Assembly (NCBI GenBank): GCA_937862815.1 | Contig: CALMED010000002.1 | Location: 186,001 to 250,000, forward strand | From: an uncultured Chitinophagaceae bacterium | GTDB taxonomy: Bacteria > Bacteroidota > Bacteroidia > Chitinophagales > Chitinophagaceae | DNA length: 64,000 nt | Direction: 5' to 3' | Part shown: piece after piece, positions 36,436-44,547 of the stretch | How positions within the stretch are numbered: the first letter of the stretch is position 1 | Layout of the letters: each line of letters opens with the position of its first letter | Notes under the pieces: generated by a model | Database searches by the model: none | What the model was told of the DNA's origin: nothing | Seen by the model: only the letters and a program-made list of their open reading frames with translations | Made by a program: the position numbers and the translations under genes

Positions 36436-37814
36436 TTGAGCGCTGCTTTTTCCTGAACGGTTTCAATCTTTTCTTCCCGTATTCGCCCCCAGCCGCCGTC
36501 AACCAACCGCAGGTTGTGAAATCCCTGCCGTTTCAGGAGGGAGCAGGCGATGGCACTGCGGTACCCGTCGGAGCAGTGCAGGTACAGGTTGTCGCGTTCG
36601 TCAATATTGGCCAGGAGAGCGGGATCGTTGATCTCGCTGAGGGGCAGATGCACGGCATCTTTCACATGGCCGGATGCATACTCGGCTTCGCTGCGTACAT
36701 CCACCACAATGAGGTAGTCGTCGTGCGGCAGGTCCATGGCCAACTCATCCGCTTCCACCGTAATGTAGAGGTCGCAGGGCTCACCCGCTTCTTTCCAGGA
36801 AGCATAACCGCCCGCCAGGTAACCCACGGCTTCTTCAATACCCACCCGGGCCAACTGTAGCAGTACATCGGCTTCCCGTCCGGGTTCACACACCAGCAGC
36901 AGGCGGCTACCGGGGGGTAACAGCAGGCCTGCCCAGCGGGCAAAGCGGTCTTCGAGCCCAATCCAGGCAGAACCCGGAATCATGCCATCCGCTGCCTGTT
37001 CCTGCGGTCGGGTATCGAGTACCAGGCTGCCTTCGCCAGCCAGGGCTGCCTTAAAAGCGGACACATCCAGCGGGATGAGCCCCTGCTCCAGTACGCCCGC
37101 CAGGATGGAGGAACCCGTTTTGTTGCGGGCGGCATTGCGCTGAAAATAGCCCGGTACCGGTGGGTTGTTTTTCAAAACAAAGCGGATGAATTCTTCCGTT
37201 CCTTCCTGCTGCAGGGCTGGTGCTGATGTACGCACGGAACCGACTGTGCTGCGCAGTTCCGCTTCCGATTCGCAGGGCCGGCCATGTGCCGGGTAAACGA
37301 TAACACGGTCGGGCAAGGCCAGCAACTGCTGCATGGACCCGTAGAGTTGTGCGGCCAGGGCAGCGGCACCCTGCTCGTCGCATTGTGCCGGATCGGGTCG
37401 CCCTGCATCGTCGGTCAGCAGGGTGTCGCCGCTGAACAGGCAACAGGGGTTGTCATTTTCGTCCCGCAGCAGCAGGCACAGGCTTTCGGGTGTATGTCCC
37501 GGTGTGTGCAGCGCTTCCACAGTGAGTGCTCCCAGCAAAAACCGCTCACCGGGTTGGGCAATGTGCCCGGAAAGTCCCCCGGGTCCAAACACCACCGGCG
37601 CACCTGTGGCGCGGGCCAACTCGGGGTGGCCGCTCACAAAATCGGAGTGATAGTGGGTTTCAAAAATGTAACGGATGGAGGCGCCCCGTTCCTGTGCAAA
37701 TTGCAGGTAGGTGGCGGCGTCCCGCAGGGGATCTATCACGGCTGCTTCGCCGTTGCTTTCAAGGTAATAGGATGCCTGCTGGAGCGCCGGCGTATAGAAT
37801 TGACGGATGTACAT
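36432..37814 (-). CDS. Persulfide dioxygenase-rhodanese fusion (CstB/ETHE1-like)
   Basis: A 460-residue three-domain protein. Residues 1-200 are a metallo-beta-lactamase fold with H54-x-H56-x-D58-F, H107, D130 and H177; the mono-iron persulfide dioxygenases use this site to oxidise low-molecular-weight persulfides. Residues ~245-345 and ~355-450 are two rhodanese domains, each with a loop Cys (C309 in VCEPGRE and C414 in HCSDGYRS). This is the CstB layout for sulfide detoxification. ATG at 37814, reading just beyond a -7 box. Confidence 0.88.
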   Translation of the reverse strand: MYIRQFYTPALQQASYYLESNGEAAVIDPLRDAATYLQFAQERGASIRYIFETHYHSDFVSGHPELARATGAPVVFGPGGLSGHIAQPGERFLLGALTVEALHTPGHTPESLCLLLRDENDNPCCLFSGDTLLTDDAGRPDPAQCDEQGAAALAAQLYGSMQQLLALPDRVIVYPAHGRPCESEAELRSTVGSVRTSAPALQQEGTEEFIRFVLKNNPPVPGYFQRNAARNKTGSSILAGVLEQGLIPLDVSAFKAALAGEGSLVLDTRPQEQAADGMIPGSAWIGLEDRFARWAGLLLPPGSRLLLVCEPGREADVLLQLARVGIEEAVGYLAGGYASWKEAGEPCDLYITVEADELAMDLPHDDYLIVVDVRSEAEYASGHVKDAVHLPLSEINDPALLANIDERDNLYLHCSDGYRSAIACSLLKRQGFHNLRLVDGGWGRIREEKIETVQEKAALN

Positions 37815-37828
37815 GCAGAAAATTTCGG

Positions 37829-37836
37829 CAAAGGTA
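37829..37836 (-). promoter_or_regulatory. -7 box for the persulfide dioxygenase gene (TACCTTTG)
   Basis: Exact TAnnTTTG on the minus strand, 14 bases before the ATG at 37814. It lies between the ArsR gene and this gene, so the enzyme can be transcribed apart from its neighbour. Confidence 0.5.
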
Positions 37837-37905
37837 CGAAGGGTGGGCGAGGGGCATATGCGCTGTGGGGGGCAGGCAATAAGCCTGTGCGTTTTTGGTG
37901 AAAGG

Positions 37906-38232
37906 TTATTTCTGCAACAGCATCCGCAGCACTGCATGCATCTGCTCCATGCGAACAGGGTTGATCATGTACCACACAAATTTTCCCTCGCGCTTGGTGG
38001 AGACGAAGCCCGTTCGCCGAAGGATGGCGAGGTGCTGGGAGGCGACCGACTGCTCAAGCAACAGGGCCTGGAACAGCTCCGTAACCGTCATGGGGCCTTC
38101 TTCCAGCAGCCGCTGCAGGATTTGCTGCCGCAGTTTATGGTTGAGTGCCCGGAAGATGAGCGAGGTTTTCCGTACCGCGTGAAAATCGGGGAGGGCGACA
38201 GGTTCGGTGGAAGGTGCGGCGGGTTGCGACAT
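37906..38232 (-). CDS. ArsR/SmtB family transcriptional regulator without cysteines
   Basis: A 108-residue winged-helix repressor: NHKLRQQILQRLL, recognition region MTVTELFQALLLEQSVASQHLAILR and wing FVSTKREGKFVWYMI. It has no Cys at all, so it cannot sense persulfides by a Cys pair as BigR/SqrR do, nor metals through Cys. It lies 91 bases upstream of the persulfide dioxygenase gene on the same strand. Regulating that gene is a natural guess from position. A one-mismatch -7 box lies at 38254-38261. Confidence 0.9.
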   Translation of the reverse strand: MSQPAAPSTEPVALPDFHAVRKTSLIFRALNHKLRQQILQRLLEEGPMTVTELFQALLLEQSVASQHLAILRRTGFVSTKREGKFVWYMINPVRMEQMHAVLRMLLQK

Positions 38233-38280
38233 GCGGGGTTTTTGAAACGGATGTAAAAGTAAACAATTGATCGCTCCTTT

Positions 38281-38976
38281 TTACGACCTGGCAGACGGTC
38301 CGCTCTGGAATGCTTTTACGTACAACGGAGCTGTATAGGCCACATCATCAAACTGCCGGGCTTCCCACCGTTGCCGGGCAAGGGGCAGGGCATCGGCTGC
38401 GTTCCAGTCCAACGGAGTAAATATCGCCCCTGTATGGGTACAGTGGGGTTGCCATTTATCAGCTCCGCAGCCAAAGAACCAGGTACGGGGTGCGGGCGGC
38501 AACGCCTGGTAAGCCGTTGCGTCGAGTACGAGGGCGTGAGGCGTCACCAGTTCTGTTCCATCTGTTGTGTAAACAGCCGTAAAAACTTCCATGCGGCGGG
38601 CGTCAATCATGGGTACCAGCAGCGCTTCGTTAACGGAGGGGTATTGCTGTTGCAGGCGGCAGCGGGCGGCAGCGGCCATCACTTCCAGTGTACCGATGCC
38701 TATCAGGGGAAGCTGCAAGGCATAGCAGAGTCCCTTGGCGGAGGCCAGTCCCACCCGCAACCCGGTATAAGAGCCTGGTCCAAGTGTTACGGCCACCGCA
38801 TCCAGGTCGGATGGTTTTACTCCCCGGGCCTGCAGCAATTCCCGGATGGCCGGCTGTACAAACGCGGCCTGTTCTTTCTGCGCATGGCAGGTGCGCAGGC
38901 CGGGCGGGGCGATGCCGTCGCCCAGGGCAACCGACGCATGGGAGGTAGAGGTGTCAACGCTTAGCAGCAGCGGCAT
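38281..38976 (-). CDS. tsaB: tRNA threonylcarbamoyladenosine biosynthesis protein TsaB
   Basis: A 231-residue ASKHA-fold protein, the non-catalytic partner of TsaD in making the t6A modification of ANN-decoding tRNAs. N-terminus LLLSVDTSTSHASVALG, then AVTLGPGSYTGLRVGLASAKGLCYAL, both diagnostic. Its start overlaps the end of the upstream 3-hydroxyacyl-CoA dehydrogenase-like gene by 23 bases on the same strand, so the pair is co-transcribed. Confidence 0.93.
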   Translation of the reverse strand: MPLLLSVDTSTSHASVALGDGIAPPGLRTCHAQKEQAAFVQPAIRELLQARGVKPSDLDAVAVTLGPGSYTGLRVGLASAKGLCYALQLPLIGIGTLEVMAAAARCRLQQQYPSVNEALLVPMIDARRMEVFTAVYTTDGTELVTPHALVLDATAYQALPPAPRTWFFGCGADKWQPHCTHTGAIFTPLDWNAADALPLARQRWEARQFDDVAYTAPLYVKAFQSGPSARS

Positions 38977-39607
38977 TGTTCACCCGTTTAATCAATTCTT
39001 TGGCAGGGGTATAACGTTCCCGTGTTTGGGCGAGCTTTTCCAGGAGGGCCAGCACGCGTTTGGGGCCTATTTTTTCGAACCAGTCGAAGGGCCCGATGGG
39101 GTAGTTGGCTGCCTGCCGCATGGCCAGGTCAATGGTCTGGGCCGACGCCACGCGTTCGCCGAGGGTGCGGTAGGCTTCATTGATAACGGTCATGGCAATG
39201 CGGGAGCTGAGAAAGCCGGGCACGTCGGGGGCGTCGTGGAAGGCGAGCAACACTTCATCCATCAGATCGGTCATCTTGGTACGGTGTGAACGGGGAAGGG
39301 ATAGCTCGGTGATGGGCCGTTCCACAAAAGTGGGCCAGTGGTTCATGCGGCCGATGGGCAGGTGGGTGACTCCCAGTTCTTCCAGGGTGTGCACCACTTC
39401 TCCCAGCAATACGGGTCGGGTGGTTTCACGGTAGAAATCAATGCGGCTGTGGTCGTCTTCCACGGTCCAGTCCACAATCAGGTCGGCTTTTTCCAGCACG
39501 TCCCATCCGGGCCGTTCGCGGTACCAGCTGAAGGAGGCAATGCTGTATTTGTAGAAGGCCTCCACCGGTTCGCCTTCGTGAATGACAACCACTTGTTTCT
39601 TGTGCAT
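38954..39607 (-). CDS. 3-Hydroxyacyl-CoA dehydrogenase-like protein with degenerate NAD domain
   Basis: A 217-residue protein. From about residue 125 the sequence matches the C-terminal domain of 3-hydroxyacyl-CoA dehydrogenases: DVPGFLSSRIAMTVINEAYRTLGE and YPIGPFDWFEKIGPKRVLALLE. The first 120 residues are short, start VVVIHEGEPVEAFY and lack the GxGxxG NAD loop, though a GRMNHWPTFVE segment matches the family's pre-hinge region. Full enzymes need ~280 residues. It may bind acyl-CoA without oxidising it. Overlaps tsaB by 23 bases. Confidence 0.8.
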   Translation of the reverse strand: MHKKQVVVIHEGEPVEAFYKYSIASFSWYRERPGWDVLEKADLIVDWTVEDDHSRIDFYRETTRPVLLGEVVHTLEELGVTHLPIGRMNHWPTFVERPITELSLPRSHRTKMTDLMDEVLLAFHDAPDVPGFLSSRIAMTVINEAYRTLGERVASAQTIDLAMRQAANYPIGPFDWFEKIGPKRVLALLEKLAQTRERYTPAKELIKRVNNAAAAKR

Positions 39608-39611
39608 ACCA

Positions 39612-39619
39612 CAAATTTA
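39612..39619 (-). promoter_or_regulatory. -7 box four bases before the dehydrogenase-like start (TAAATTTG)
   Basis: Exact TAnnTTTG reading leftward; its last base is followed by four bases and then the ATG at 39607, so transcription should start at or next to the start codon. Confidence 0.55.
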
Positions 39620-39651
39620 AAAGGATACCCGCGGGCCGGGCGAAAAAATTT

Positions 39652-39659
39652 TAAGTTTG
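39652..39659 (+). promoter_or_regulatory. -7 box four bases before ridA (TAAGTTTG)
   Basis: Exact TAnnTTTG with four bases to the ridA ATG at 39664. It is the mirror of the box at 39612-39619 in a 56-base divergent region. Confidence 0.55.
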
Positions 39660-39663
39660 CTGT

Positions 39664-40044
39664 ATGGAAAAACAGATCATTCAAACCAATGCGGCGCCGG
39701 CCCCCATCGGCCCCTACAGCCAGGCCGTGAAAGTCAACGGGCTGCTCTTTATCTCCGGCCAGGTGTGCATCAACCCGGCCACCGGGGAGCTCAACAATGC
39801 CGATGTAACCACCGAAGCGCACCAGGTGATGCGCAACCTCCGGGTACTGCTGCAGGAGGCGGGGATGGATTTCAGCCATGTGGTGAAGACCACCATCTTC
39901 CTGAGCGACATGGCCTTGTTCAACGAAGTGAACCAGGTGTACGGCAGCTATTTCAGCGGCAGCTTTCCGGCCCGCGAAACTGTGGCGGCGAAAGGACTGC
40001 CCCGGAACGTGAACGTGGAGATCAGCGTGATTGCCGCGGCTTAA
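39664..40044 (+). CDS. ridA: RidA family reactive-intermediate deaminase
   Basis: A 126-residue trimeric enzyme that hydrolyses reactive enamine/imine intermediates such as 2-aminoacrylate. Signature segments: APAPIGPYSQAVKVNG, FISGQVCINPATGEL, VVKTTIFLSDMALFNEVN, and FPARETVAAKGLPRNVNVEIS with the key Arg104. Length is standard. Divergent from the dehydrogenase-like gene, single transcription unit with a strong terminator after it. Confidence 0.95.
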   Translation: MEKQIIQTNAAPAPIGPYSQAVKVNGLLFISGQVCINPATGELNNADVTTEAHQVMRNLRVLLQEAGMDFSHVVKTTIFLSDMALFNEVNQVYGSYFSGSFPARETVAAKGLPRNVNVEISVIAAA

Positions 40045-40052
40045 GGAAAAAT

Positions 40053-40094
40053 ATGCATAAAAAAACCGGCCCAGCAGCCGGTTTTTTTATGCAT
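40053..40094. terminator. Bidirectional terminator between ridA and the RNase E/G gene
   Basis: A perfect 18-bp stem (40053-40070 with 40077-40094) with a six-base loop and internal A7 and T7 tracts. It serves the convergent genes ridA and RNase E/G. Confidence 0.92.
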
Positions 40095-40106
40095 TCTTTT
40101 CAGTAG

Positions 40107-41657
40107 TTACATCAATTTAATCTCCTCTTCGTTTCCATCATAAAAGTGGTACTCGGTGAGCTGGTAGTTGGTGTTGCTTTTCAGGTGTATGTTTTGTTTG
40201 TATTTCCAGCTCCACTTCCGCCGTTTGGAGATGAGCCCCTTCCTGAGGTATGCTTCGAGGATGGGATGCACCACCAGGGTCAGTTGACGGTGTTTCTGCA
40301 TGATAAGATAGCTGAGGTTCTTTTCAATTTCATCTTCCAGGATGAGAGTGGATGACACCTTGCCCGTTCCGTTACAACTGGGACACACTTCCTGTGTGTT
40401 GATGTTCACCTCGGGTTTCATCCGTTGGCGGGTAATCTGCATGATCCCGAACTTGGAGATGGGCAGGATGGCGTGTTTGGCACGGTCCTGCTTCATAAAG
40501 TTTTCCATGGCTTCGGCAAGGCGGCGTTTGTTTTCGGGGAGTTTCATGTCTATGAAGTCCACCACAATGATGCCGCCGATGTCCCGCAAGCGCAACTGAC
40601 GGGCAATTTCCTCTGCTGCTTCGAGGTTGGTTTGCAGGGCGTTTTCTTCCTGGTTGGCGCTTACACTCTTATAGCCGCTGTTCACATCAATCACATGCAG
40701 GGCTTCGGTATGTTCAATGATGAGGTAGGCACCGCTGGACATGTTCACCGTCTTGCCAAAGGAAGCTTTCACCTGCTTGGTGATGCCAAAACTGTCGAAG
40801 ATAGGAGCGCCGTTCTGGTAAAAACTCACGATTTCGGCCTTCTCAGGCGAAATCTTCTGGATATAGGTACGGGCGTCGTTATAAATGTTTTTATCGTTGA
40901 CCACAATGCGGTTGAAGTCGGCACTCAGCAGGTCCCGCAGGATGCTGGTGGTTTTGTCTTTTTCGCCCAGGATTTTGGCAGGCGGCGTGGCGCTTTTAAG
41001 ATTGCGCTGGATTTGCTGCCAGGTAGCCACCAGGTTACTCAGATCGTCGTGCAACTCGGCCGTGTTCTTGCCTTCTGCCGCCGTGCGCACAATCACTCCG
41101 AAGTTTTTGGGCTTGATGGCTTCCACAATCTTCTGAAGGCGCTTGCGTTCGTCGCCGGAATGGATTTTGCGGGAAACGGCCACAATGTCGTTGAAAGGGG
41201 TTACCACCACAAATCGGCCGGGCAGGGAGATTTCGCAGCTGAGGCGCGGACCCTTGGCCGCAATGGGCTCTTTGAGGATTTGTACGAGAATATTGGGCTT
41301 GCCGTTGAGTACTTCGCCGATCTTGCCGGTCTTCACGATCTCGGCTTCGTTCTGGAAGCGTCCAAAATCAAAAAGCCCTTCGCTCTTGTCGGCCACCGAC
41401 TGGGTGGTGAATTTGAGCAGGGAGCGGATGTACGGACTCAGGTCGGTGTAGTGCAGAAAGCCATCCTTTTCGAACCCCACATCCACAAATGCGGCGTTCA
41501 TGCCGGGTACCAGCTTCTTAACTTTTCCGAGATACAGGTCGCCCACGGTGAAACTGGCATCATGACTTTCCTGATGCAGTTCGACCAGTTTCCTGTCTTC
41601 TAATAAAGCGATTTCCACCCCGCTTGGGGCGGCGTTAATGATCAGTTCCTTGTTCAC
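40107..41657 (-). CDS. rng: Ribonuclease E/G family endoribonuclease
   Basis: A 516-residue RNase G-type enzyme: S1 domain at residues ~38-130 (VGDLYLGKVKKLVPGMNAAFVDVGFEKDG), then the catalytic domain with VDVNSG and IVVDFIDM (metal Asp residues) and the zinc-link CPSCNGTGK, and a compact C-terminal part. It lacks the long scaffold tail of RNase E. It processes rRNA and mRNA. The 31-residue basic protein gene lies upstream on the same strand. Confidence 0.95.
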   Translation of the reverse strand: MNKELIINAAPSGVEIALLEDRKLVELHQESHDASFTVGDLYLGKVKKLVPGMNAAFVDVGFEKDGFLHYTDLSPYIRSLLKFTTQSVADKSEGLFDFGRFQNEAEIVKTGKIGEVLNGKPNILVQILKEPIAAKGPRLSCEISLPGRFVVVTPFNDIVAVSRKIHSGDERKRLQKIVEAIKPKNFGVIVRTAAEGKNTAELHDDLSNLVATWQQIQRNLKSATPPAKILGEKDKTTSILRDLLSADFNRIVVNDKNIYNDARTYIQKISPEKAEIVSFYQNGAPIFDSFGITKQVKASFGKTVNMSSGAYLIIEHTEALHVIDVNSGYKSVSANQEENALQTNLEAAEEIARQLRLRDIGGIIVVDFIDMKLPENKRRLAEAMENFMKQDRAKHAILPISKFGIMQITRQRMKPEVNINTQEVCPSCNGTGKVSSTLILEDEIEKNLSYLIMQKHRQLTLVVHPILEAYLRKGLISKRRKWSWKYKQNIHLKSNTNYQLTEYHFYDGNEEEIKLM

Positions 41658-41769
41658 TCAGTGTGTCTTTAAGTTGAACCATCTTACTTCACCTGATCAG
41701 GAAGGAATGCGTTGGACGCAGGTATTTATACAAGCAACCAGTAAAATCCTGCAACGCAAAAGAAAGCGA

Positions 41770-41793
41770 AGTCCCGCAAACCAGGGCGGGACT
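41770..41793 (-). terminator. Weak terminator-like hairpin after the 31-residue basic protein gene
   Basis: An 8-bp GC-rich stem (41770-41777 with 41786-41793), but the following minus-strand sequence has only an interrupted T tract. It may attenuate read-through into the RNase gene. Confidence 0.4.
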
Positions 41794-41811
41794 CCGTTCA
41801 AAAAAAGAAGC

Positions 41812-41907
41812 TTATTTGTTCTTCTTCTTATGACGGTTCTTTCTCAGACGCTTCTTACGCTTGTGCGTCGCAATTTTATGACGCTTTCTTTTTTTACCGC
41901 AAGGCAT
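41812..41907 (-). CDS. 31-residue ultrabasic protein, probable ribosome-associated protein
   Basis: A 31-codon frame starting MPCGKKRKRHKIATHK with 18 Lys/Arg and 3 His. Almost the same small protein is known across Bacteroidota, usually annotated as hypothetical. Its charge and size match small ribosomal proteins such as bL36, bTHX or the Bacteroidota-specific bL38; identity with the last is my inference and not verified. It lies between the TPR protein and RNase E/G genes, all on the minus strand. Confidence 0.75.
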   Translation of the reverse strand: MPCGKKRKRHKIATHKRKKRLRKNRHKKKNK

Positions 41908-41944
41908 ACTTAATAAGATTTACGTTCGGTTATGAAAAATTAGG

Positions 41945-42829
41945 TTACAATGTCTTTATATGTGCTTCAATCTGTTGGAGCATCTGCGGGTTGCTACGAA
42001 ACTTGCCGGTCTGCTCCAGCCGTTTCACGAGTAACAGAAACTGCTGGTACTGCATTTTGGCTGCCGCCTTGTCGCCGTTCTGCTCCAGCGCATCGGCCAG
42101 TCGCAGCAGGGCTTCCAGGTTGTCGGGTTGCAGTGCCACCACCCGTTCCCAGCGTTCGATGGCTTTGGGCCATTGGCGGCTGATGCCCGCCCCCACTCCC
42201 AGCATGTACTGGGCATAGACGAAGGTGGAATCTTTTTCGGCCACTTCCCGGATGTAACCGATTCCCTTCATCGGGGGCTCGCTGCCGCCTCCCCCGAAGA
42301 AGAAGCAGCCTCCGAGTCCCACTTTGGTGGAATCGTTGGCGGGATTAAGGGCCAGGGCCTTTTCAAACAACTCTTTGGCTTCCACAGCCATCCATGTTTG
42401 CAGGGGCGCTTCGGTCACCGTTTGTGCCTCTGCCAACAGCAAATGGGCTGCAAAGGTGAGGTTTTTCTCCGAATTTTCCAACTTAGCAGCTTCGCCCAGG
42501 TATTTGGCGTAGGGAACAAAGGCGCCGATGCTGTCCATCCAGAAGCGGGCCAGTTGGCGGTACACGGTGATCTGCTGTTCTTTTACATTGCCCCGCACCA
42601 CGGTTTGCTCCCAGTTGGTCACCTTGGTGAGCTGGTCGGGCGTAAGGCGCTTTTTTGCCAGTCCCAGCATGGTGGGAAAGTCCAACGCCTGTTGCTGCCC
42701 TGCCGCCGGGGCGCCGTGGTCGTGCCCGTCGCCTTCGGTATGGGGCGGGGGTACCGTACGCCCGAAAAAGAACAAAAGAAAAACCGCAAGAACTGCGGTT
42801 ATTACAAGGATCATTTGTTGCCTGTTCAC
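41945..42829 (-). CDS. Membrane-anchored TPR protein
   Basis: A 294-residue protein with an N-terminal anchor helix (MILVITAVLAVFLLFFFG), a Gly/His-rich linker (GDGHDHGAPAAGQQQ) and tetratricopeptide-like repeats in the second half (LEALLRLADALEQNGDKAAAKMQYQQF is cleanest). A start at GTG 42829 is supported by the -7 box upstream; an ATG lies five codons in. Similar cytochrome c biogenesis-type TPR proteins exist, but no function is assigned. Confidence 0.75.
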   Translation of the reverse strand: MNRQQMILVITAVLAVFLLFFFGRTVPPPHTEGDGHDHGAPAAGQQQALDFPTMLGLAKKRLTPDQLTKVTNWEQTVVRGNVKEQQITVYRQLARFWMDSIGAFVPYAKYLGEAAKLENSEKNLTFAAHLLLAEAQTVTEAPLQTWMAVEAKELFEKALALNPANDSTKVGLGGCFFFGGGGSEPPMKGIGYIREVAEKDSTFVYAQYMLGVGAGISRQWPKAIERWERVVALQPDNLEALLRLADALEQNGDKAAAKMQYQQFLLLVKRLEQTGKFRSNPQMLQQIEAHIKTL

Positions 42830-42848
42830 GCTTTTCAGAATTGAAATG

Positions 42849-42856
42849 CAAAGCTA
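42849..42856 (-). promoter_or_regulatory. -7 box for the TPR gene (TAGCTTTG)
   Basis: Exact TAnnTTTG on the minus strand, 19 bases before the GTG at 42829. Confidence 0.5.
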
Positions 42857-42891
42857 CAGGATCACGGCCGTATTCGCGGTAAAACCGAGGA

Positions 42892-43188
42892 TCAGCTTTC
42901 CGGTTCCCGGCGCTGGTCCTTGATTTCCTGCACAAATTCCTTGGCCGGCTTGAAGGCGGGGATGAAATGCTCCGGAATATGCACCGCCGTATTCCGCTTG
43001 ATATTGCGCCCGATCTTGGCGGCCCGCTTCTTGGTGATGAAGCTGCCAAAGCCCCGGATGTAGATGTTTTCACCCTTACCCAGGGAGTCTTTGATTTCTT
43101 TGAACATGGTTTCCAGGGTAATGAGCACATCCACCTTGGGAATCCCCGTTTTTTCTGAGATTTGATTAACGAGATCTGCTTTTCGCAT
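42892..43188 (-). CDS. HU/IHF family DNA-binding protein
   Basis: A 98-residue nucleoid protein: RKADLVNQISEKTGI, dimer helix, then GFGSFITKKRAAKIGRN, the DNA-wrapping arm (NTAVHIPEHFIPAFKPAKEF; the usual RNP loop is NTAVHIPEH here) and an acidic/basic tail. ATG at 43188. A 190-base AT-rich gap separates it from mutY and holds both promoters. Confidence 0.95.
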   Translation of the reverse strand: MRKADLVNQISEKTGIPKVDVLITLETMFKEIKDSLGKGENIYIRGFGSFITKKRAAKIGRNIKRNTAVHIPEHFIPAFKPAKEFVQEIKDQRREPES

Positions 43189-43378
43189 GTAGAACAGTTT
43201 GGGGTTAAAGAATCAGCTGTCTTTCACTGGTAAGCGAAAATAAAGATGATAAAAAAAAACCAGATTCCGAAAAAAAATATCCTGTAACTGGTTGATTATG
43301 AGTTGAAAAACAAAAACCGCGGGTTCTGTTTAATTCTGAATTAAATCGAATTCAACAAAATCTGTTATTTCGTACCGT

Positions 43379-44473
43379 ATGTCTATAAAACCCGAGCGAT
43401 ATTTTCAACAAAAGCTATTGCGTTGGCACCACGATGAAAACCGGAGGGAGTTGCCCTGGAAGGGTGAGAAAGATGTGTACCGCATCTGGCTCAGCGAAAT
43501 CATTCTCCAGCAAACCCGGGCCGGGCAGGGATGGGCGTATTATGAACGCTTTGTGGCCGCCTACCCCACGGTGCAGCAGCTGGCTGCCGCACCGCAGGAA
43601 TCGGTGTATAAACTCTGGGAGGGACTGGGCTATTACACCCGCTGTAAAAACCTGCATGCCACGGCCCGCCGCATTGTGGCCGGTCACGAGGGTCGCTTTC
43701 CCGCTTCCTATGAAGGTCTGCTGGCACTTCCGGGCATTGGTCCATACACCGCCGCCGCCATCGCTTCCTTCGGATTCGGGCTGCCGCATGCGGTGGTGGA
43801 CGGAAATGTATACCGGGTGCTGAGTCGTTTTTTTGGGGAAGAGACCCCGGTGGACAGTACCGCGGGAAAAAAACGCTTTGCCCAACTGGCCGCCGCCTGC
43901 CTGGCCACCGATGCGCCCGCCGCTTATAACCAGGCCATCATGGACTTTGGCGCCACGGTGTGTACACCCGATCAGCCGCGCTGCACCACTTGTCCGCTGC
44001 GGCGAAAGTGCCGGGCCCTGGCAACCGGGCAGGTGAGCCGGCTCCCCGTAAAAGAAAAGCAAACCCGGCAGCGCGACCGCTGGTTCGTTTATTATATCCT
44101 GCAGCATCGCCGGCAGTTTGCAGTGCAGCAGCGCACGGCGGCCGATGTGTGGCAGCAACTCTGGGAGTTTCCCCAGAAGGAACTTACGGCCGCAGCCTGG
44201 CAGGAGCTGCAGCAGCACCGCGACCCGCTGCGGTCCTCCCCGCTGCCGATTTCCCGGGCCCGTCTGCTGGGGCGCACCAAAACGGTCACCCAGCAACTTT
44301 CCCACCAAACCATTCACGCTTTCGCCCTGTTGCTGCAACTGCCCGGCAGACCTTCACGTTCTGCAGGATGGACCTGGCTGGATGCTGCAAAACTGCAGGA
44401 GCTGGCTTTTCCCCGCCTCATCCACCGCCTGTTTACACCCGAAACAAGGGAATTATTTCAGCGGAACGCGTAA
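43379..44473 (+). CDS. mutY: A/G-specific adenine glycosylase
   Basis: A 364-residue base-excision enzyme removing A mispaired with 8-oxoG. Seen: SEIILQQTRAGQGWAYYERF with the catalytic Glu, HhH LPGIGPYTAAAIASFGFG, VDGNVYRVLSRFFG with catalytic Asp, [4Fe-4S] pattern C-x6-C-x2-C-x5-C (CTPDQPRC...C), and a C-terminal NUDIX-like 8-oxoG recognition domain. Second DNA glycosylase in the window after nth. Followed by ssb, gldE and gldD, a conserved Bacteroidota order. Confidence 0.96.
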   Translation: MSIKPERYFQQKLLRWHHDENRRELPWKGEKDVYRIWLSEIILQQTRAGQGWAYYERFVAAYPTVQQLAAAPQESVYKLWEGLGYYTRCKNLHATARRIVAGHEGRFPASYEGLLALPGIGPYTAAAIASFGFGLPHAVVDGNVYRVLSRFFGEETPVDSTAGKKRFAQLAAACLATDAPAAYNQAIMDFGATVCTPDQPRCTTCPLRRKCRALATGQVSRLPVKEKQTRQRDRWFVYYILQHRRQFAVQQRTAADVWQQLWEFPQKELTAAAWQELQQHRDPLRSSPLPISRARLLGRTKTVTQQLSHQTIHAFALLLQLPGRPSRSAGWTWLDAAKLQELAFPRLIHRLFTPETRELFQRNA

Positions 44474-44547
44474 AGAAATGCATCAAATCCTGTAATTTAG
44501 GAGGGAAGCGGCGGATCTTACTGCCGGCCTGCAAAAATCAAACATCT

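Noticed and set aside
40425-41603. A 392-codon plus-strand frame opposite RNase E/G
   Set aside because: Antisense to strongly conserved catalytic motifs; the translation looks random.
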